This document shows, piece by piece, positions 1 through 9,054 of a stretch of DNA of 64,000 nt. Within the stretch, counting starts at the first letter, position 1, and each line of letters begins with the position of its first letter. This stretch comes from Paracoccus onchidii. GTDB taxonomy: Bacteria; Pseudomonadota; Alphaproteobacteria; Rhodobacterales; Rhodobacteraceae. The translations under genes and the position numbers were made by a program. The notes under the pieces are model-generated. The model searched no databases. It saw only the letters and a program-made list of their open reading frames with translations, and was not told the DNA's origin. The stretch covers positions 124,001 to 188,000 of the forward strand of contig NZ_JAQBIE010000009.1 of assembly GCF_028294535.1 (NCBI RefSeq), written 5' to 3'.

Positions 1-508
1 AGTCCGGAAGAACGTCGGAAGGATCCTGATCATCAACGCCAATGCGGCATTTGACGGTCACCTCGGCCCTGCTGACATCCTGCATTGCCATGACACATTC
101 AGCGACCAGATCGGGTGATTTCATCAACACGGCCCCAAAGCAGCCGGATTGCACCCGATCGCTGGGGCAGCCGACATTGAGGTTGATTTCATCATACCCC
201 CAGTCATTCGCGATCTGCGTGGCCTGCCGAAGTTCGGCCGGATCAGAACCGCCAAGCTGCAATGCCAACGGATGCTCTGCGGCATCGTAATCCAATAGCC
301 GGGACCGGTCGCCGTGAACCACCGCAGGCGCAGTGACCATTTCGGTGTAAAGCAAGGCGTGCCGCGACATCATCCGGTGAAACACCCGACAATTGCGGTC
401 CGTCCAATCCATCATCGGCGCAATGCTGAGGCGAGACGCCATCGCAATTGATGCCTTATGTTCATCGTCAAAAGCTTGCGATAAGTTCTTAGGTGATGGA
501 TCTTGCAT
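1..508 (-). CDS. dusA: tRNA-dihydrouridine(20/20a) synthase, N-terminal part (runs off window)
   Basis: Reduces uridine to dihydrouridine in the D-loop of tRNAs with an FMN cofactor. The leftward frame reads [18 protein letters not shown], then LLYTEMVTA, then [12 protein letters not shown] and [18 protein letters not shown], which is the FMN/TIM-barrel start of the DusA subfamily (the GCPS and SDRVQ motifs separate it from DusB and DusC). Only about 169 residues lie in the window; the C-terminal helical domain is beyond base 1. The start is uncertain. ATG at 508 has an AAGG seven bases upstream but gives a 22-residue extension; ATG at 442 starts right at the conserved [10 protein letters not shown]. 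The family is secure, the start is not. Confidence 0.9.
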   Translation of the reverse strand, partial: MQDPSPKNLSQAFDDEHKASIAMASRLSIAPMMDWTDRNCRVFHRMMSRHALLYTEMVTAPAVVHGDRSRLLDYDAAEHPLALQLGGSDPAELRQATQIANDWGYDEINLNVGCPSDRVQSGCFGAVLMKSPDLVAECVMAMQDVSRAEVTVKCRIGVDDQDPSDVLPD

Positions 509-1018
509 CATCTTGCCTTGTTCGATGTTTTTTGTTCCAAGCTTGCGATACCGATCGCAAGCCAACTGCGAAGCGTATCCGGACCAGTGGATCGATTGCC
601 ATCCCGGTCGGCATCGGAATCAAGCAAAACCGGCGCATCGTCCATAAATCAGCATATATCTTCGATCGTAAGAAGACCGCGCGGGCATGTATGAAAAAGC
701 GTGGGGCAGAACTTCGCAAGCCCCGAGCGCTGGACATGAAGCGCCGGCCCGAGGGCAGGCTTGTGGATGCCAATTCGCGATATGTCAAGCAGAGTCAACC
801 GCAGGTGAGGCGAACGAAGGCCCACCCATCGCACACCATCATGCAACACAAGATCACGGGAAAGGACTGCCAAGAAGACAATGTACAGGCGGTCTGGATG
901 TTATTGGCGAAACCCGCAAGGGCCGGGTTAACGGGAGTTGCGGCAAGAATTGCTGGCGCCAGTTTCGCCGAGGCACCCGACGTTCGACAGTCCGGGGCAC
1001 CGATGTTAGTGTAGGCGA
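509..1018. other. Gap of about 510 bases without a supported gene
   Basis: Apart from the hairpin at 541-562 I see no convincing gene here. Open frames exist on both strands, but none gives a recognisable domain, good ribosome-binding site or normal codon use, and their predicted proteins are rich in Arg, Ser and Pro as expected of noncoding GC-rich DNA. A short hairpin (aacccg/cgggtt near 915-935) has no T-run. It may hold decayed sequence or the promoters of dusA and the GST gene. Confidence 0.5.
541..562 (-). promoter_or_regulatory. Perfect 9-bp hairpin in the dusA leader
   Basis: Bases 541-549 (gcttgcgat) and 554-562 (atcgcaagc) form a perfect inverted repeat around a 4-base loop, about 35 bases upstream of the dusA start. 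A second direct copy of gcttgcgat lies at 474-482, so the leader RNA could pair in two ways. There is no T-run after it, so it is not a standard terminator. Its function is unknown. Confidence 0.35.
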
Positions 1019-1657
1019 ATGGCCGACATCACGATCACAACATTCGATTGGGTTCCAAATGTGCCGCGCGGATATGTTCGCGATATCCGGCTGCGTTGGG
1101 CATTGGAAGAAGTTGGACTGCCCTACAGGGTTGAAAGCACACCTTTCAAGGATAGGGGCGACGAGCATTTTGAAAACCAGCCATTCGGGCAGGTTCCATG
1201 GCTGACCCACGGCGACATCTCCATTTTCGAAAGCGGAGCCGACTTGCTCTATCTCGCGGAGACCAGCGGCAAGCTGTTACCAGCGGACCCAAAAGGACGA
1301 AGCGAAGTAATCATGTGGCTGTTTGCAGGGCTGAATTCGGTAGAGATGGCGGTTCTGCCCTTCACGATCTTCAAATTTTCCGGGGATGAAGAAGAAACGC
1401 CCGGTCGCCAGGCTCTGGACGGTTTTTTGTCGGCGCGGCTCGGTCATGTCGAAGCCTATCTTTCGGGACGAAACTGGCTTTGTGATGATTTTTCCATCGC
1501 CGACATCATCATGTCCGATGTTCTGCGTCTGGCCGACCGCTTTGACGCGCTGAGCAACTATCCGAATTGCCGATCCTATGTTGAACGTGCAGTTTCACGA
1601 CCGGCCTTCAAGAAAGCCTATCAAGATCAACTGGATCACTTCGCCAAGGCTGATTGA
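1019..1657 (+). CDS. Glutathione S-transferase family protein
   Basis: A 212-residue cytosolic GST. The N-terminal thioredoxin-like half (about residues 1-80) includes GQVPWL with the cis-proline and FESGADLLYLAE, which matches the glutathione gamma-Glu binding motif (E/Q-S-x-A/x-I). The helical C-terminal half has FSIADIIMSDVLRLADR, the N-capping box of GST folds. The substrate cannot be predicted; many bacterial GSTs of this type are orphans. No strong Shine-Dalgarno precedes the ATG, and the gene stands alone, convergent with the dGTPase-like gene. Confidence 0.85.
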   Translation: MADITITTFDWVPNVPRGYVRDIRLRWALEEVGLPYRVESTPFKDRGDEHFENQPFGQVPWLTHGDISIFESGADLLYLAETSGKLLPADPKGRSEVIMWLFAGLNSVEMAVLPFTIFKFSGDEEETPGRQALDGFLSARLGHVEAYLSGRNWLCDDFSIADIIMSDVLRLADRFDALSNYPNCRSYVERAVSRPAFKKAYQDQLDHFAKAD

Positions 1658-1832
1658 TCGGCAACACCCGCAACTGTCGCGTCAATAAGTTCGGGCGCGA
1701 ACTGGCCAAGCGGCTGGCCGCCTTGCATTGCCCGGTGCGGCGCTCAACCCAGATGTTGTCGTCACGGTCGGGCGTCGCGGCATATCGGTCGATACCGCGT
1801 GCCACCCGGCTGCGTCTGGCATGGAGTGATGG

Positions 1833-3182
1833 TCAGGTTCCCGACAGCATCCGCGATATCCGCAATGCGTAGCGATCGGTCATTCCCGATATGAAGTCAG
1901 CCATGCCATGCAGGGCCTGTTCGGGGTTCGAGATGTCGCGCAGGTCCAGCGAAAGCGCCCGCGCGATCTGCCGCGGATGCTCATCAAGTTCTTCGGCATT
2001 CCAATTTTCGTCAGCAAGTTGCTGATATACAGGCAAAATGCCGGAAAGAACATTTCCGATAATCCGATGCCCGGACACCTCCAGCTCGGTTTTCCTGCGG
2101 GCCGTGAAAATTCGCGAACCGGCAAGCGTCTTTATTTGCGCGAACTGCCCTCCCAAGGTGCCAGCCTCGATCAGGCTGCGCGAGAATGTCCCCTCCATGA
2201 TCGCGCGATAATTGTCCTTGAATGCCTCAAGGCAGCTTTGAATGGCCTTGCCGATACTGATGGCACGAAGAAGGGCGATTTGCTCAGCCTCGCTCATGCC
2301 CGCGGTATCCCGATTGGGACGCTCTGCAAGATCGAACAGCGCGTCGCGGACGATCTCGAATGTCAGTTCCCCGGTGGTAAAGGCATCTTCAAGATCAACG
2401 ATGTTATAGCAAATGTCATCGGCGGCCTCGACCACGAAGACCAAGGGGTGTCGACGCCACCAGCGCCGGTCGCCAGATTGAATCTCTGGCAGTCCCAAGG
2501 TGCCGGCCGCTTCGGCGAACAATGCCTGATCGGATTCGAACAGACCGAATTTCTTGTTCCCGAAGTAGCCCGCGTCGCTGATAGCCCCGCCGGCAAGCAC
2601 GGATCTGGTCGCCGCGCTGAGGGGATATTTCATAAAAGCGCCCAGCACCGCCTTTGACAGGCGCATACCGCCGGCATTTCGATACATCTCGGTTCTTGCG
2701 ACGATCCGAAAACCTTGTGCGTTCCCTTCAAAGTTCCGGAACTCATCGCGCAAAGTCTCGTCGAGATCGGAGAATATGCCGCTCGGCTCTTGAAATCTGT
2801 CGGAAAACCAAGCGCCGATCGCGTTTTCGCCCGAATGCCCAAAGGGAGGGTTTCCAATATCATGTGCCGCGCAAGCGGCCTGAACGATATTGGCCAGGCT
2901 GTTCTCTTCTCCGGCTTCGATTTCGCCCTGCTCGACCAGCCATTGTCCGATGGACATTGCCAGCGATCGCCCCACGCTGCCAACCTCGATCGAATGGATC
3001 AGACGGTGATGCACGTGATCATGTTCGTAAAGTGGCTGCACCTGCGTCTTGTTGGCAAGGCGGCGAAATGGTTCTGAAAACACGATCCGATCATAATCCT
3101 GGGTAAAAATGGATCGGTTGGGCTGTTCGGCATATCTGCGGTCATGCAGTCGCTCATTCGAAAGCAGCTTGATCCATTCCAT
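1833..3182 (-). CDS. dGTPase-family HD triphosphohydrolase (449 aa)
   Basis: Family enzymes hydrolyse dGTP or other dNTPs to the deoxynucleoside plus triphosphate. The N-terminus has FSEPFRRLANKTQV, then HRLIHSIEVGSVGRSLA and AAHDIGNPPFGHSGENAI, giving the metal-binding H...HD...D set of the HD domain. A later VVEAADDICYNIVDLEDA supplies the final conserved Asp region. At 449 residues it belongs to the longer, E. coli Dgt-like branch and differs from the second, 385-residue family member at 43563-44720. The start is well supported: AAGGAA lies seven bases before the ATG. It may act in dNTP pool control or phage defence; the sequence alone does not decide. Confidence 0.87.
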   Translation of the reverse strand: MEWIKLLSNERLHDRRYAEQPNRSIFTQDYDRIVFSEPFRRLANKTQVQPLYEHDHVHHRLIHSIEVGSVGRSLAMSIGQWLVEQGEIEAGEENSLANIVQAACAAHDIGNPPFGHSGENAIGAWFSDRFQEPSGIFSDLDETLRDEFRNFEGNAQGFRIVARTEMYRNAGGMRLSKAVLGAFMKYPLSAATRSVLAGGAISDAGYFGNKKFGLFESDQALFAEAAGTLGLPEIQSGDRRWWRRHPLVFVVEAADDICYNIVDLEDAFTTGELTFEIVRDALFDLAERPNRDTAGMSEAEQIALLRAISIGKAIQSCLEAFKDNYRAIMEGTFSRSLIEAGTLGGQFAQIKTLAGSRIFTARRKTELEVSGHRIIGNVLSGILPVYQQLADENWNAEELDEHPRQIARALSLDLRDISNPEQALHGMADFISGMTDRYALRISRMLSGT

Positions 3183-3427
3183 TCCGTGATTCCTTGGATT
3201 ACCCGACGCCCAGACAAGGGCTTCCTATCCCAGGTCGAAACAGGGTGCCACTTGTCACGGACCATCTTGGCGACTGAGCCATGCGCTCTACTTGCCCAGA
3301 GACAGAAAACCACATGGCAATGCCGAAAAACGCCGGAAACTGATGGCGCGGGAAAGCGTGTCGCATTAAGCATGCCCGCCAGGCGATCCTTCCATCAGAT
3401 CGCAGCCAGATGACAGAGGAAGACCCA

Positions 3428-3613
3428 ATGGCAGAATTTACCCTGAATCCGGTTGTGGCCACGTTGATCTTCTGTGTGGCCTGCCTCTCGGGATACCAGT
3501 ATCGCCGCGTCTGGAAGAAAGAAGGCCCAAGGTATCAATATTGGCTATTTGGCGTGATAGCAGCCCTTGGCCTTGGGCTGCTTGCCTTCATACCGCTTGA
3601 TCTGCCGGGTTAG
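3428..3613 (+). CDS. Small two-helix membrane protein, unknown function
   Basis: A 61-residue protein with two predicted membrane helices: about residues 6-22 (VVATLIFCVACLSGYQY) and 38-55 (YWLFGVIAALGLGLLAF), separated by a short charged loop (RRVWKKEGPRYQ) that should face the cytoplasm. I chose the ATG at 3428 because AGAGGAAG sits just upstream; an in-frame ATG at 3410 has no such site. I do not recognise the family. It lies between the dGTPase-like gene and the CBS gene, convergent with the latter. Confidence 0.6.
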   Translation: MAEFTLNPVVATLIFCVACLSGYQYRRVWKKEGPRYQYWLFGVIAALGLGLLAFIPLDLPG

Positions 3614-3620
3614 CAGGACG

Positions 3621-4136
3621 TCAGCCGGTGATCAGCTGCTTGAGATGCAGTGCTTCATATTCCAGCTGGTTCAGGCGGTGATGGATGACGTCACCGATGG
3701 ACACCATTCCGACCAACGCCCCATCTTCCAGAACCGGCATATGTCGAAAACGACCTTCGGTCATCCGCTTGAGCACGGTTACCAGTTGCTCCGACGGATC
3801 GCAGCTTTGCACTTCGCAGGTCATCACATCACCGACAAGTTGCGGCAAGGTCTGCCCCGGTGTCTCGGCAAGTTTGCGCACGATATCGCGTTCTGACAGA
3901 ATTCCGGCCAGCGCGCCGGAATCATCGGTGACCATCAACGCACCGATTCGCTTGTCGCGCAGTTCCTTGACCGCTTGCCCCAACGTTTCGCCGGGCTTGA
4001 TCGAGAACACATCGCGGCCCTTGCTGGCAAGCAGATCGCCAACCGTCGCATGAAGTTCATGTAGGCTTACGGTCTGGCTTTTCGAGCGCTGAGACTCGTG
4101 ATCCTGCCGCATCGGAGATTGGTAAGACGTTGGCAT
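3621..4136 (-). CDS. CBS-domain pair protein
   Basis: A 171-residue protein made almost wholly of two CBS repeats (about residues 35-90 and 100-155), a Bateman module that usually binds adenine nucleotides. SERDIVRKLAE and SIGDVIHHRL are the usual CBS-ending helices. There is no attached catalytic domain, so it probably acts as a stand-alone sensor. AAAGGGG seven bases upstream supports the ATG. It starts 19 bases after the nqrM stop in the same direction, so it is likely the last gene of an apbE-nqrM-CBS transcript; whether it regulates NQR is speculation. Confidence 0.82.
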   Translation of the reverse strand: MPTSYQSPMRQDHESQRSKSQTVSLHELHATVGDLLASKGRDVFSIKPGETLGQAVKELRDKRIGALMVTDDSGALAGILSERDIVRKLAETPGQTLPQLVGDVMTCEVQSCDPSEQLVTVLKRMTEGRFRHMPVLEDGALVGMVSIGDVIHHRLNQLEYEALHLKQLITG

Positions 4137-4155
4137 CGCGGAACCCCTTTCAACC

Positions 4156-4398
4156 TCAGGCTACGCGATCCCCTTCCATTTGCTCAAGCATTTTTCGCGC
4201 CCGCGGGCATTGCAGTCTTTCGCGCAACGGGCTGTCGGGATCAATTTCCTTGTGGCACACAAGGCATTGATCCGCATCGCCAATTGCATTCAGCCCGCCG
4301 CAGCTGCCCTTGATCCTCTTGTTCATCAGGATCACGCCAAGCGACATGCCCAGCATGACCAGCAGCAAAAGCGTGAAGGACAAAGCAAAGGTGGCCAT
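4156..4398 (-). CDS. nqrM: Na+-NQR maturation protein NqrM
   Basis: An 80-residue protein with one N-terminal membrane helix (about residues 4-25) followed by GSCGGLNAIGDADQCLVCHK and a charged C-terminal helix. The conserved CGGL plus CxxC cysteines are characteristic of NqrM (formerly DUF539), the factor thought to deliver iron for the membrane-embedded Fe centre between NqrD and NqrE. It lies 21 bases downstream of apbE, both divergent from nqrABCDEF, which agrees with a job in assembling that complex. Confidence 0.88.
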   Translation of the reverse strand: MATFALSFTLLLLVMLGMSLGVILMNKRIKGSCGGLNAIGDADQCLVCHKEIDPDSPLRERLQCPRARKMLEQMEGDRVA

Positions 4399-4419
4399 GA
4401 CTTGTGCCTTTCAATTCGA

Positions 4420-5448
4420 TCAGGCCGTCAGGTTCCTGAAGGCGTCGCTTGCAAAGGTCTTGAAGGCAAGATGCGCCACCGACGGGTCACGTTCGACAAA
4501 TTGCACGGCGATATCGTGCTGTTGCGCGATTTCGAGGCCCTGTTCGCGGCCAAGAACCAGCATCGCGGTCGACCACGCATCGGCCAGCATGGCGTTGTCT
4601 GCCAGGACAGTCGCGGATGCAGTCTTGTGTTCGACAGGGCGCCCCGTCGCGGGATCGATCAGATGCGAATAGCGCTGGCCATCGACCTCGAAATAGTTCC
4701 GGTAATCGCCCGACGATGCCAGCCCTTTGCCCGACACGCCGACCACACCCAGCATCCCACGATCGGCAACATCGGGCGATTCAATCCCGATCTGCCAGGG
4801 CGCACCATCCGGGTTGCGGCCTGATGCATAAAGATCGCCGCCGATTTCAACCATATAATCGGTGATCCCAAGGCGTTCGATTGCGCGGCCAACATGGTCC
4901 GCGCCATAGCCCTTGCCGATGGCGGCAAGATAGACCTGAGCGGAATCATGCTTCTTCTGAACGGCGTCAGAACCGATCACCAAAGAATTTTCATGACCCG
5001 ACCGGGCCCGAACTGCGGCGATGCTGGCGTCATCCGGCAGGCTGCGTGCGCCCGGCGCGCCAAAACCCCACAACTCGATCAGCGGACCGACGGTTGTATC
5101 GAAACGCCCCGCACTGGCCAGATTGACCTCGGCTGCGGCCTGCATCACATGCGAAAGGATCGGCGACATCGGCGTCACCGCCCCCGCCGGAGCAGCATTC
5201 ACCCGCGAAATCTCGGACCGGTCATCCCAGTTCGACATCGCGCCGTTCACCTCGGCCAGCGCATCGGCAACGGCCTGGCGCAGCTTGGTTTCATCAAGCT
5301 TGTTACGATGATCGACGGCAACGACCCGGTAAGTCGTGCCCATCGAAAGTCCATTGAATTCCACGACTTGCTGGCGGTTGTAACACGCAGCCAACGCAAG
5401 CGGCATGACCAGGAACGAACGACGGGTAAAGGATGTCAAGCTGCTCAC
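4420..5448 (-). CDS. apbE: FAD:protein FMN transferase (flavinyltransferase), lipoprotein
   Basis: ApbE splits FAD and attaches FMN through a phosphoester bond to Thr in the SGAT-type motif of target proteins, here presumably NqrB and NqrC. The protein (342 residues) begins with a TRRSFLV stretch and a lipobox (LALAAC), so it should be anchored on the periplasmic side. Family signatures include FNGLSMGTTYRVV, GAIGKGY-like AAIGKGYGADH, EIGGDLYASG and HLIDPATGRP. I chose GTG at 5448, with AAGGA six bases upstream, over a TTG at 5466 lacking a site. It is divergent from nqrA across a 158-base intergenic region. Confidence 0.9.
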   Translation of the reverse strand: MSSLTSFTRRSFLVMPLALAACYNRQQVVEFNGLSMGTTYRVVAVDHRNKLDETKLRQAVADALAEVNGAMSNWDDRSEISRVNAAPAGAVTPMSPILSHVMQAAAEVNLASAGRFDTTVGPLIELWGFGAPGARSLPDDASIAAVRARSGHENSLVIGSDAVQKKHDSAQVYLAAIGKGYGADHVGRAIERLGITDYMVEIGGDLYASGRNPDGAPWQIGIESPDVADRGMLGVVGVSGKGLASSGDYRNYFEVDGQRYSHLIDPATGRPVEHKTASATVLADNAMLADAWSTAMLVLGREQGLEIAQQHDIAVQFVERDPSVAHLAFKTFASDAFRNLTA

Positions 5449-5606
5449 GTAAGGTCCTTTCGCCAATCTTCGCGCCGAACTAGTCGATTGCGCACAGTTT
5501 TTTCAAGCTCTTTATGGTCATTTGCCGAAAAAACCACTAGCAGACAGTCGGACACACTTACATGTGGCTTATGAATCGGAAAGATCAAGGCTGAGGTTAC
5601 AGGACG

Positions 5607-6950
5607 GTGAAGCATTTCAAGCTACGCAAGGGTCTGGATTTGCCCATTTCGGGAGCTCCGCGGCAAACCATTGATTCGGCGCCAGCCGTAAGAACAGTCG
5701 GCATTTTGGGCGATGATTATCTGGGCCTGAAGCCGCGCATTGCCGTCGAAGAAGGCGATACGGTGGTGGCCGGCACGCCGCTGATGTTTGACAAGAACAT
5801 GCCCGAGGCGCAAATCGTCTCGCCCGTTGCCGGTCGGGTGCGCGCGATCAATCGCGGCGCTCGGCGCAAGCTTGTCAGTATAGAAATAGATGTCGATGAC
5901 ACCGGAAACCCGCCGGTGGATTTCAGTGCCGTGGGCGATACCGACAGCGCCGAGGGCCTGACGCAAAAGCTGTGTGCCGCCGGCCTTTGGACATCGTTCC
6001 GCACACGCCCCTATTCCAAGGTGCCTCAGCCCGGCAGCACGCCTCTGGCGATCTTCGTGACCGCGACGGATACCGAACCGTTGTCCGCCGACCCTGCGCT
6101 GGCCATCGCTGATGATCCGGATGCCTTCGCAGCGGGTGTCGCAGCGGTTGCGCGGCTGACCGACGGTCCCACCTATCTATGCCAGGCTGGCGAGGCCGCT
6201 TTGCCCGGACATGATGCCAAGGGCGTCACCCCCGTGCGCTTCAGCGGCCCCCATCCCGCCGGCCTGCCCGGCACCCATATCCATTTCCTGAAAACGCCGA
6301 CGGCCGATTCTGCCGTCTGGACGATCGGCTATCAGGATGTGATTGCCATCGGGCGGCTGGTGCAGAGCGGGCATTACGATTCATCGCGGATCATCTCGCT
6401 TGGCGGGCCTGCCTGTGGTAATCCCCGCCTGGTGCGCACGGTCGCGGGGGCGTCGATGACGGATCTTCTGGAATCCGACATGCCCTCTGGCCTGCCGGTT
6501 CGCATCATTTCGGGATCGGTTCTCAGCGGACGTGCCGGGGAAGGCGCCACCGCATATCTGGGCCGCTATGCGCGCCAGATCACGCTGATCGAAGAAGATC
6601 ACAAACAGATCCCGATGGGCTGGATCCGTCCGATGTTCTCGAAATACGCGGTGCAGCCGGTGCTGGGTTCTGCCCTGGCGCGGCGCATGTTCCCGCTGAC
6701 GTCGAACCTGAACGGCGGACGGCGCGCGATGGTGCCGCTTGGCACATTTGAAACGCTGATGCCGCAGGATTTTCTGCCAACCCAGCTATTGCGTGCCCTG
6801 TTGGTGATGGATACCGACCAGGCTCAGCTTCTGGGGGCGCTGGAGCTTGACGAAGAGGACCTTGGACTTGTCGGCTTCTCCTGCCCTGCAAAATATGAAT
6901 ACGGCATGGCCTTGCGCGACTGCCTGACCAAGATCGAAAGGGAGGGCTAG
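5607..6950 (+). CDS. nqrA: Na+-translocating NADH:quinone oxidoreductase subunit A
   Basis: Subunit A of the six-subunit Na+-NQR that oxidises NADH, reduces quinone and exports Na+. The protein is 447 residues, normal for NqrA, and opens with FKLRKGLDLPISGAP, the usual NqrA N-terminus that resembles a biotinyl/Rnf-C barrel. It is a hydrophilic, membrane-associated subunit close to the quinone site. It starts with GTG (AGGA two to three bases upstream), a weak initiation site for the first gene of the operon. The gap to nqrB is only three bases. Confidence 0.93.
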   Translation: MKHFKLRKGLDLPISGAPRQTIDSAPAVRTVGILGDDYLGLKPRIAVEEGDTVVAGTPLMFDKNMPEAQIVSPVAGRVRAINRGARRKLVSIEIDVDDTGNPPVDFSAVGDTDSAEGLTQKLCAAGLWTSFRTRPYSKVPQPGSTPLAIFVTATDTEPLSADPALAIADDPDAFAAGVAAVARLTDGPTYLCQAGEAALPGHDAKGVTPVRFSGPHPAGLPGTHIHFLKTPTADSAVWTIGYQDVIAIGRLVQSGHYDSSRIISLGGPACGNPRLVRTVAGASMTDLLESDMPSGLPVRIISGSVLSGRAGEGATAYLGRYARQITLIEEDHKQIPMGWIRPMFSKYAVQPVLGSALARRMFPLTSNLNGGRRAMVPLGTFETLMPQDFLPTQLLRALLVMDTDQAQLLGALELDEEDLGLVGFSCPAKYEYGMALRDCLTKIEREG

Positions 6951-6953
6951 GCA

Positions 6954-8153
6954 ATGGGCTTGCGCAACTTCTTTGACAGGATCGAGCCGCATTTCGTCAA
7001 CGGCGGGAAATGGGAACGCTATTTCCCCGTCTATGAAATGGTCGAGAGCTTTCTTTACACACCCAAGACGGTCACGACCGCCGCGCCGCATGCACGTTCC
7101 TACGTCGACATGAAGCGGATCATGACCTATGTGGTGCTGGCCACGATCCCCTGCATCCTGATGGCGTTGTACAACACAGGCTATCAGACCAATATCGCGA
7201 TTGGCGAATACGGGCCGTCGGGCTGGCGCGCCGCGATCATCGAGGCTCTCGGCATCGGCTTCAATCCGGCCAATCCGCTGGCGAACATGCTGCACGGCCT
7301 GCTGTACTTCCTGCCGATCTATATCGTGACGCTGGTTGCCGGCGGTATCTTCGAAGTGATCTTCGCGACCGTGCGCAGGCACGAAGTCAACGAGGGCTTT
7401 CTGGTTTCGTCGATGCTCTATGCGCTGATCCTGCCTGCAACGACGCCACTTTGGCAGGTTGCCCTGGGCATCATCTTCGGCGTCGTGATCGGCAAGGAAG
7501 TGTTCGGCGGCACCGGCAAGAACTTTCTCAACCCTGCACTGACAGGGCGTGCCTTCCTGTATTTCGCCTATCCGGCGCAATTGTCGGGCGACAGCGTCTG
7601 GGTGCCGGTCGACGGATTTACCGGCGCCACCGCATTGGCCGTTTCGGCAGCTGATGGGTTTCAGGAACTGGCCGGACGCGGCATGACCTGGTGGGACAGC
7701 TTCCTTGGTTTCGTACCCGGATCGCTGGGTGAGACATCGACCCTGGCCGCTTTGCTGGGCCTTGCCTTCCTGCTGGCGACGAAAATCGCAAATTATCGGA
7801 TGGTGGTGGGGTGCCTGGGTGGCATGATCGTCTTTTCGTTGCTGTTGAACTGGATCGGTTCGGATACCAACCCGATGTTCGCGATGCCCTGGTACTGGCA
7901 TCTTGTGCTGGGCGGCTATGCCTTTGGGCTGGTCTTTATGGTCACCGAACCCGTTTCGGGTGCCCATACAAATCTTGGCCGTTATATCTACGGTGCATTG
8001 ATCGGCTTCATGGTCGTCATGATCCGCGTGATCAACCCCGCCTTCCCCGAGGGCATGATGCTGGCCATCCTGTTCGGAAACGTCTTTGCGCCACTGATCG
8101 ACTATTTCGTCGTGCAGGCCAATATTCGCCGGAGGGCCCGCCGCAATGTCTGA
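6954..8153 (+). CDS. nqrB: Na+-NQR subunit B
   Basis: A 399-residue multi-helix membrane subunit related to RnfD. It carries the FMN attachment motif GFTGATALA; by homology Thr226 is the residue flavinylated by ApbE. Conserved segments such as KEVFGGTGKNFLNPAL and GAHTNLGRYIYG support the call. It provides much of the Na+ and quinone path. It ends eight bases inside the start of nqrC, so the two are translationally coupled. Confidence 0.95.
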   Translation: MGLRNFFDRIEPHFVNGGKWERYFPVYEMVESFLYTPKTVTTAAPHARSYVDMKRIMTYVVLATIPCILMALYNTGYQTNIAIGEYGPSGWRAAIIEALGIGFNPANPLANMLHGLLYFLPIYIVTLVAGGIFEVIFATVRRHEVNEGFLVSSMLYALILPATTPLWQVALGIIFGVVIGKEVFGGTGKNFLNPALTGRAFLYFAYPAQLSGDSVWVPVDGFTGATALAVSAADGFQELAGRGMTWWDSFLGFVPGSLGETSTLAALLGLAFLLATKIANYRMVVGCLGGMIVFSLLLNWIGSDTNPMFAMPWYWHLVLGGYAFGLVFMVTEPVSGAHTNLGRYIYGALIGFMVVMIRVINPAFPEGMMLAILFGNVFAPLIDYFVVQANIRRRARRNV

Positions 8154-9054
8154 GAACAACACCGAAAACCGCAACGGACAGGATACCGAGGCGAAGTTCA
8201 CCCCCGAGATGAACCCGCCAGACCGTGATCTTCCTGCCCCCGAAGGTGAAGTCGTGACCTCGAAAGGGTTCCTGCGCCGGTTTCTGGACACCCCGGCCGA
8301 CAACACCGCCAAGACGATGGTGGTGGCGCTTGGGCTTTGCTTTGTCGCCTCGATGATCGTGTCGGCGGCGGCTGTGTCCCTGCGGCCATTGCAGGAACAG
8401 AATGCTGCCCTGGACAAACAGGTCAACATCGTTCAGGTCGCCGGCCTGTACGAGGACGGTATCGATGTTGCCGAAACCTTCGAGGCGTTCGAACCGCATG
8501 TCCTGGAACTGGCAACCGGCGAGTTCACCGATCAGTTCGATCCCTATCAGTTCGATGACCGGGCCGCGGCCGATGACGTGACGCTGTCGGCACCGCTGGA
8601 TGACGACCCCGCCAATATCGGCCGACAGGCCAATTACGTAACCGTCTATCTGCTGCGCAACGAAGACGGATCGCTCGATAAGGTCATCCTGCCGGTCTAT
8701 GGCTATGGTCTGTGGTCCACGCTCTATGGCTTTATCGCCGTCGAAGAGGATGGGAACACCATCTACGGGCTGCAGTTCTATGAACACGCGGAAACCCCCG
8801 GCCTTGGTGCCGAAGTCGACAACCCCCGCTGGAAAGCACTGTGGAACGACAAGCTGCTGCGCACCGATGACGGCAAGGGCGAGCTGGCCATCACCGTCGC
8901 CAAGACCGCCCCTCCCGCGGGCGAGGACTATCATATCGATGCGCTGTCGGGCGCAACACTTACATCGCGCGGGGTCGACAACCTTATCCGGTTCTGGATG
9001 AGCGAGCGCGGCTTCGAGCCCTTCCTTGAACGTGTCAGAGCGGGAGAGATCTGA
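8146..9054 (+). CDS. nqrC: Na+-NQR subunit C
   Basis: Periplasm-facing flavin subunit anchored by one helix (about residues 57-78). The motif [13 protein letters not shown] contains the FMN acceptor Thr271. At 302 residues it is longer than the roughly 257-residue Vibrio protein, mostly because of about 40 polar residues in front of the helix ([10 protein letters not shown]...[10 protein letters not shown]) that should lie in the cytoplasm. Its start overlaps nqrB and its stop overlaps the nqrD start by one base. Confidence 0.94.
   Translation: MSENNTENRNGQDTEAKFTPEMNPPDRDLPAPEGEVVTSKGFLRRFLDTPADNTAKTMVVALGLCFVASMIVSAAAVSLRPLQEQNAALDKQVNIVQVAGLYEDGIDVAETFEAFEPHVLELATGEFTDQFDPYQFDDRAAADDVTLSAPLDDDPANIGRQANYVTVYLLRNEDGSLDKVILPVYGYGLWSTLYGFIAVEEDGNTIYGLQFYEHAETPGLGAEVDNPRWKALWNDKLLRTDDGKGELAITVAKTAPPAGEDYHIDALSGATLTSRGVDNLIRFWMSERGFEPFLERVRAGEI

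Noticed and set aside
910..940. Short aacccg/cgggtt hairpin as a terminator
   Set aside because: Only six base pairs, no T-run and no gene ending nearby.
493..1014. 173-codon plus-strand frame in the gap after dusA
   Set aside because: No ribosome-binding site, no domain, and atypical composition; other frames of similar quality overlap it on both strands.
6786..8429. 547-codon minus-strand frame opposite nqrA/nqrB/nqrC
   Set aside because: It covers highly conserved NQR genes, has no domain and a composition typical of antisense reading.
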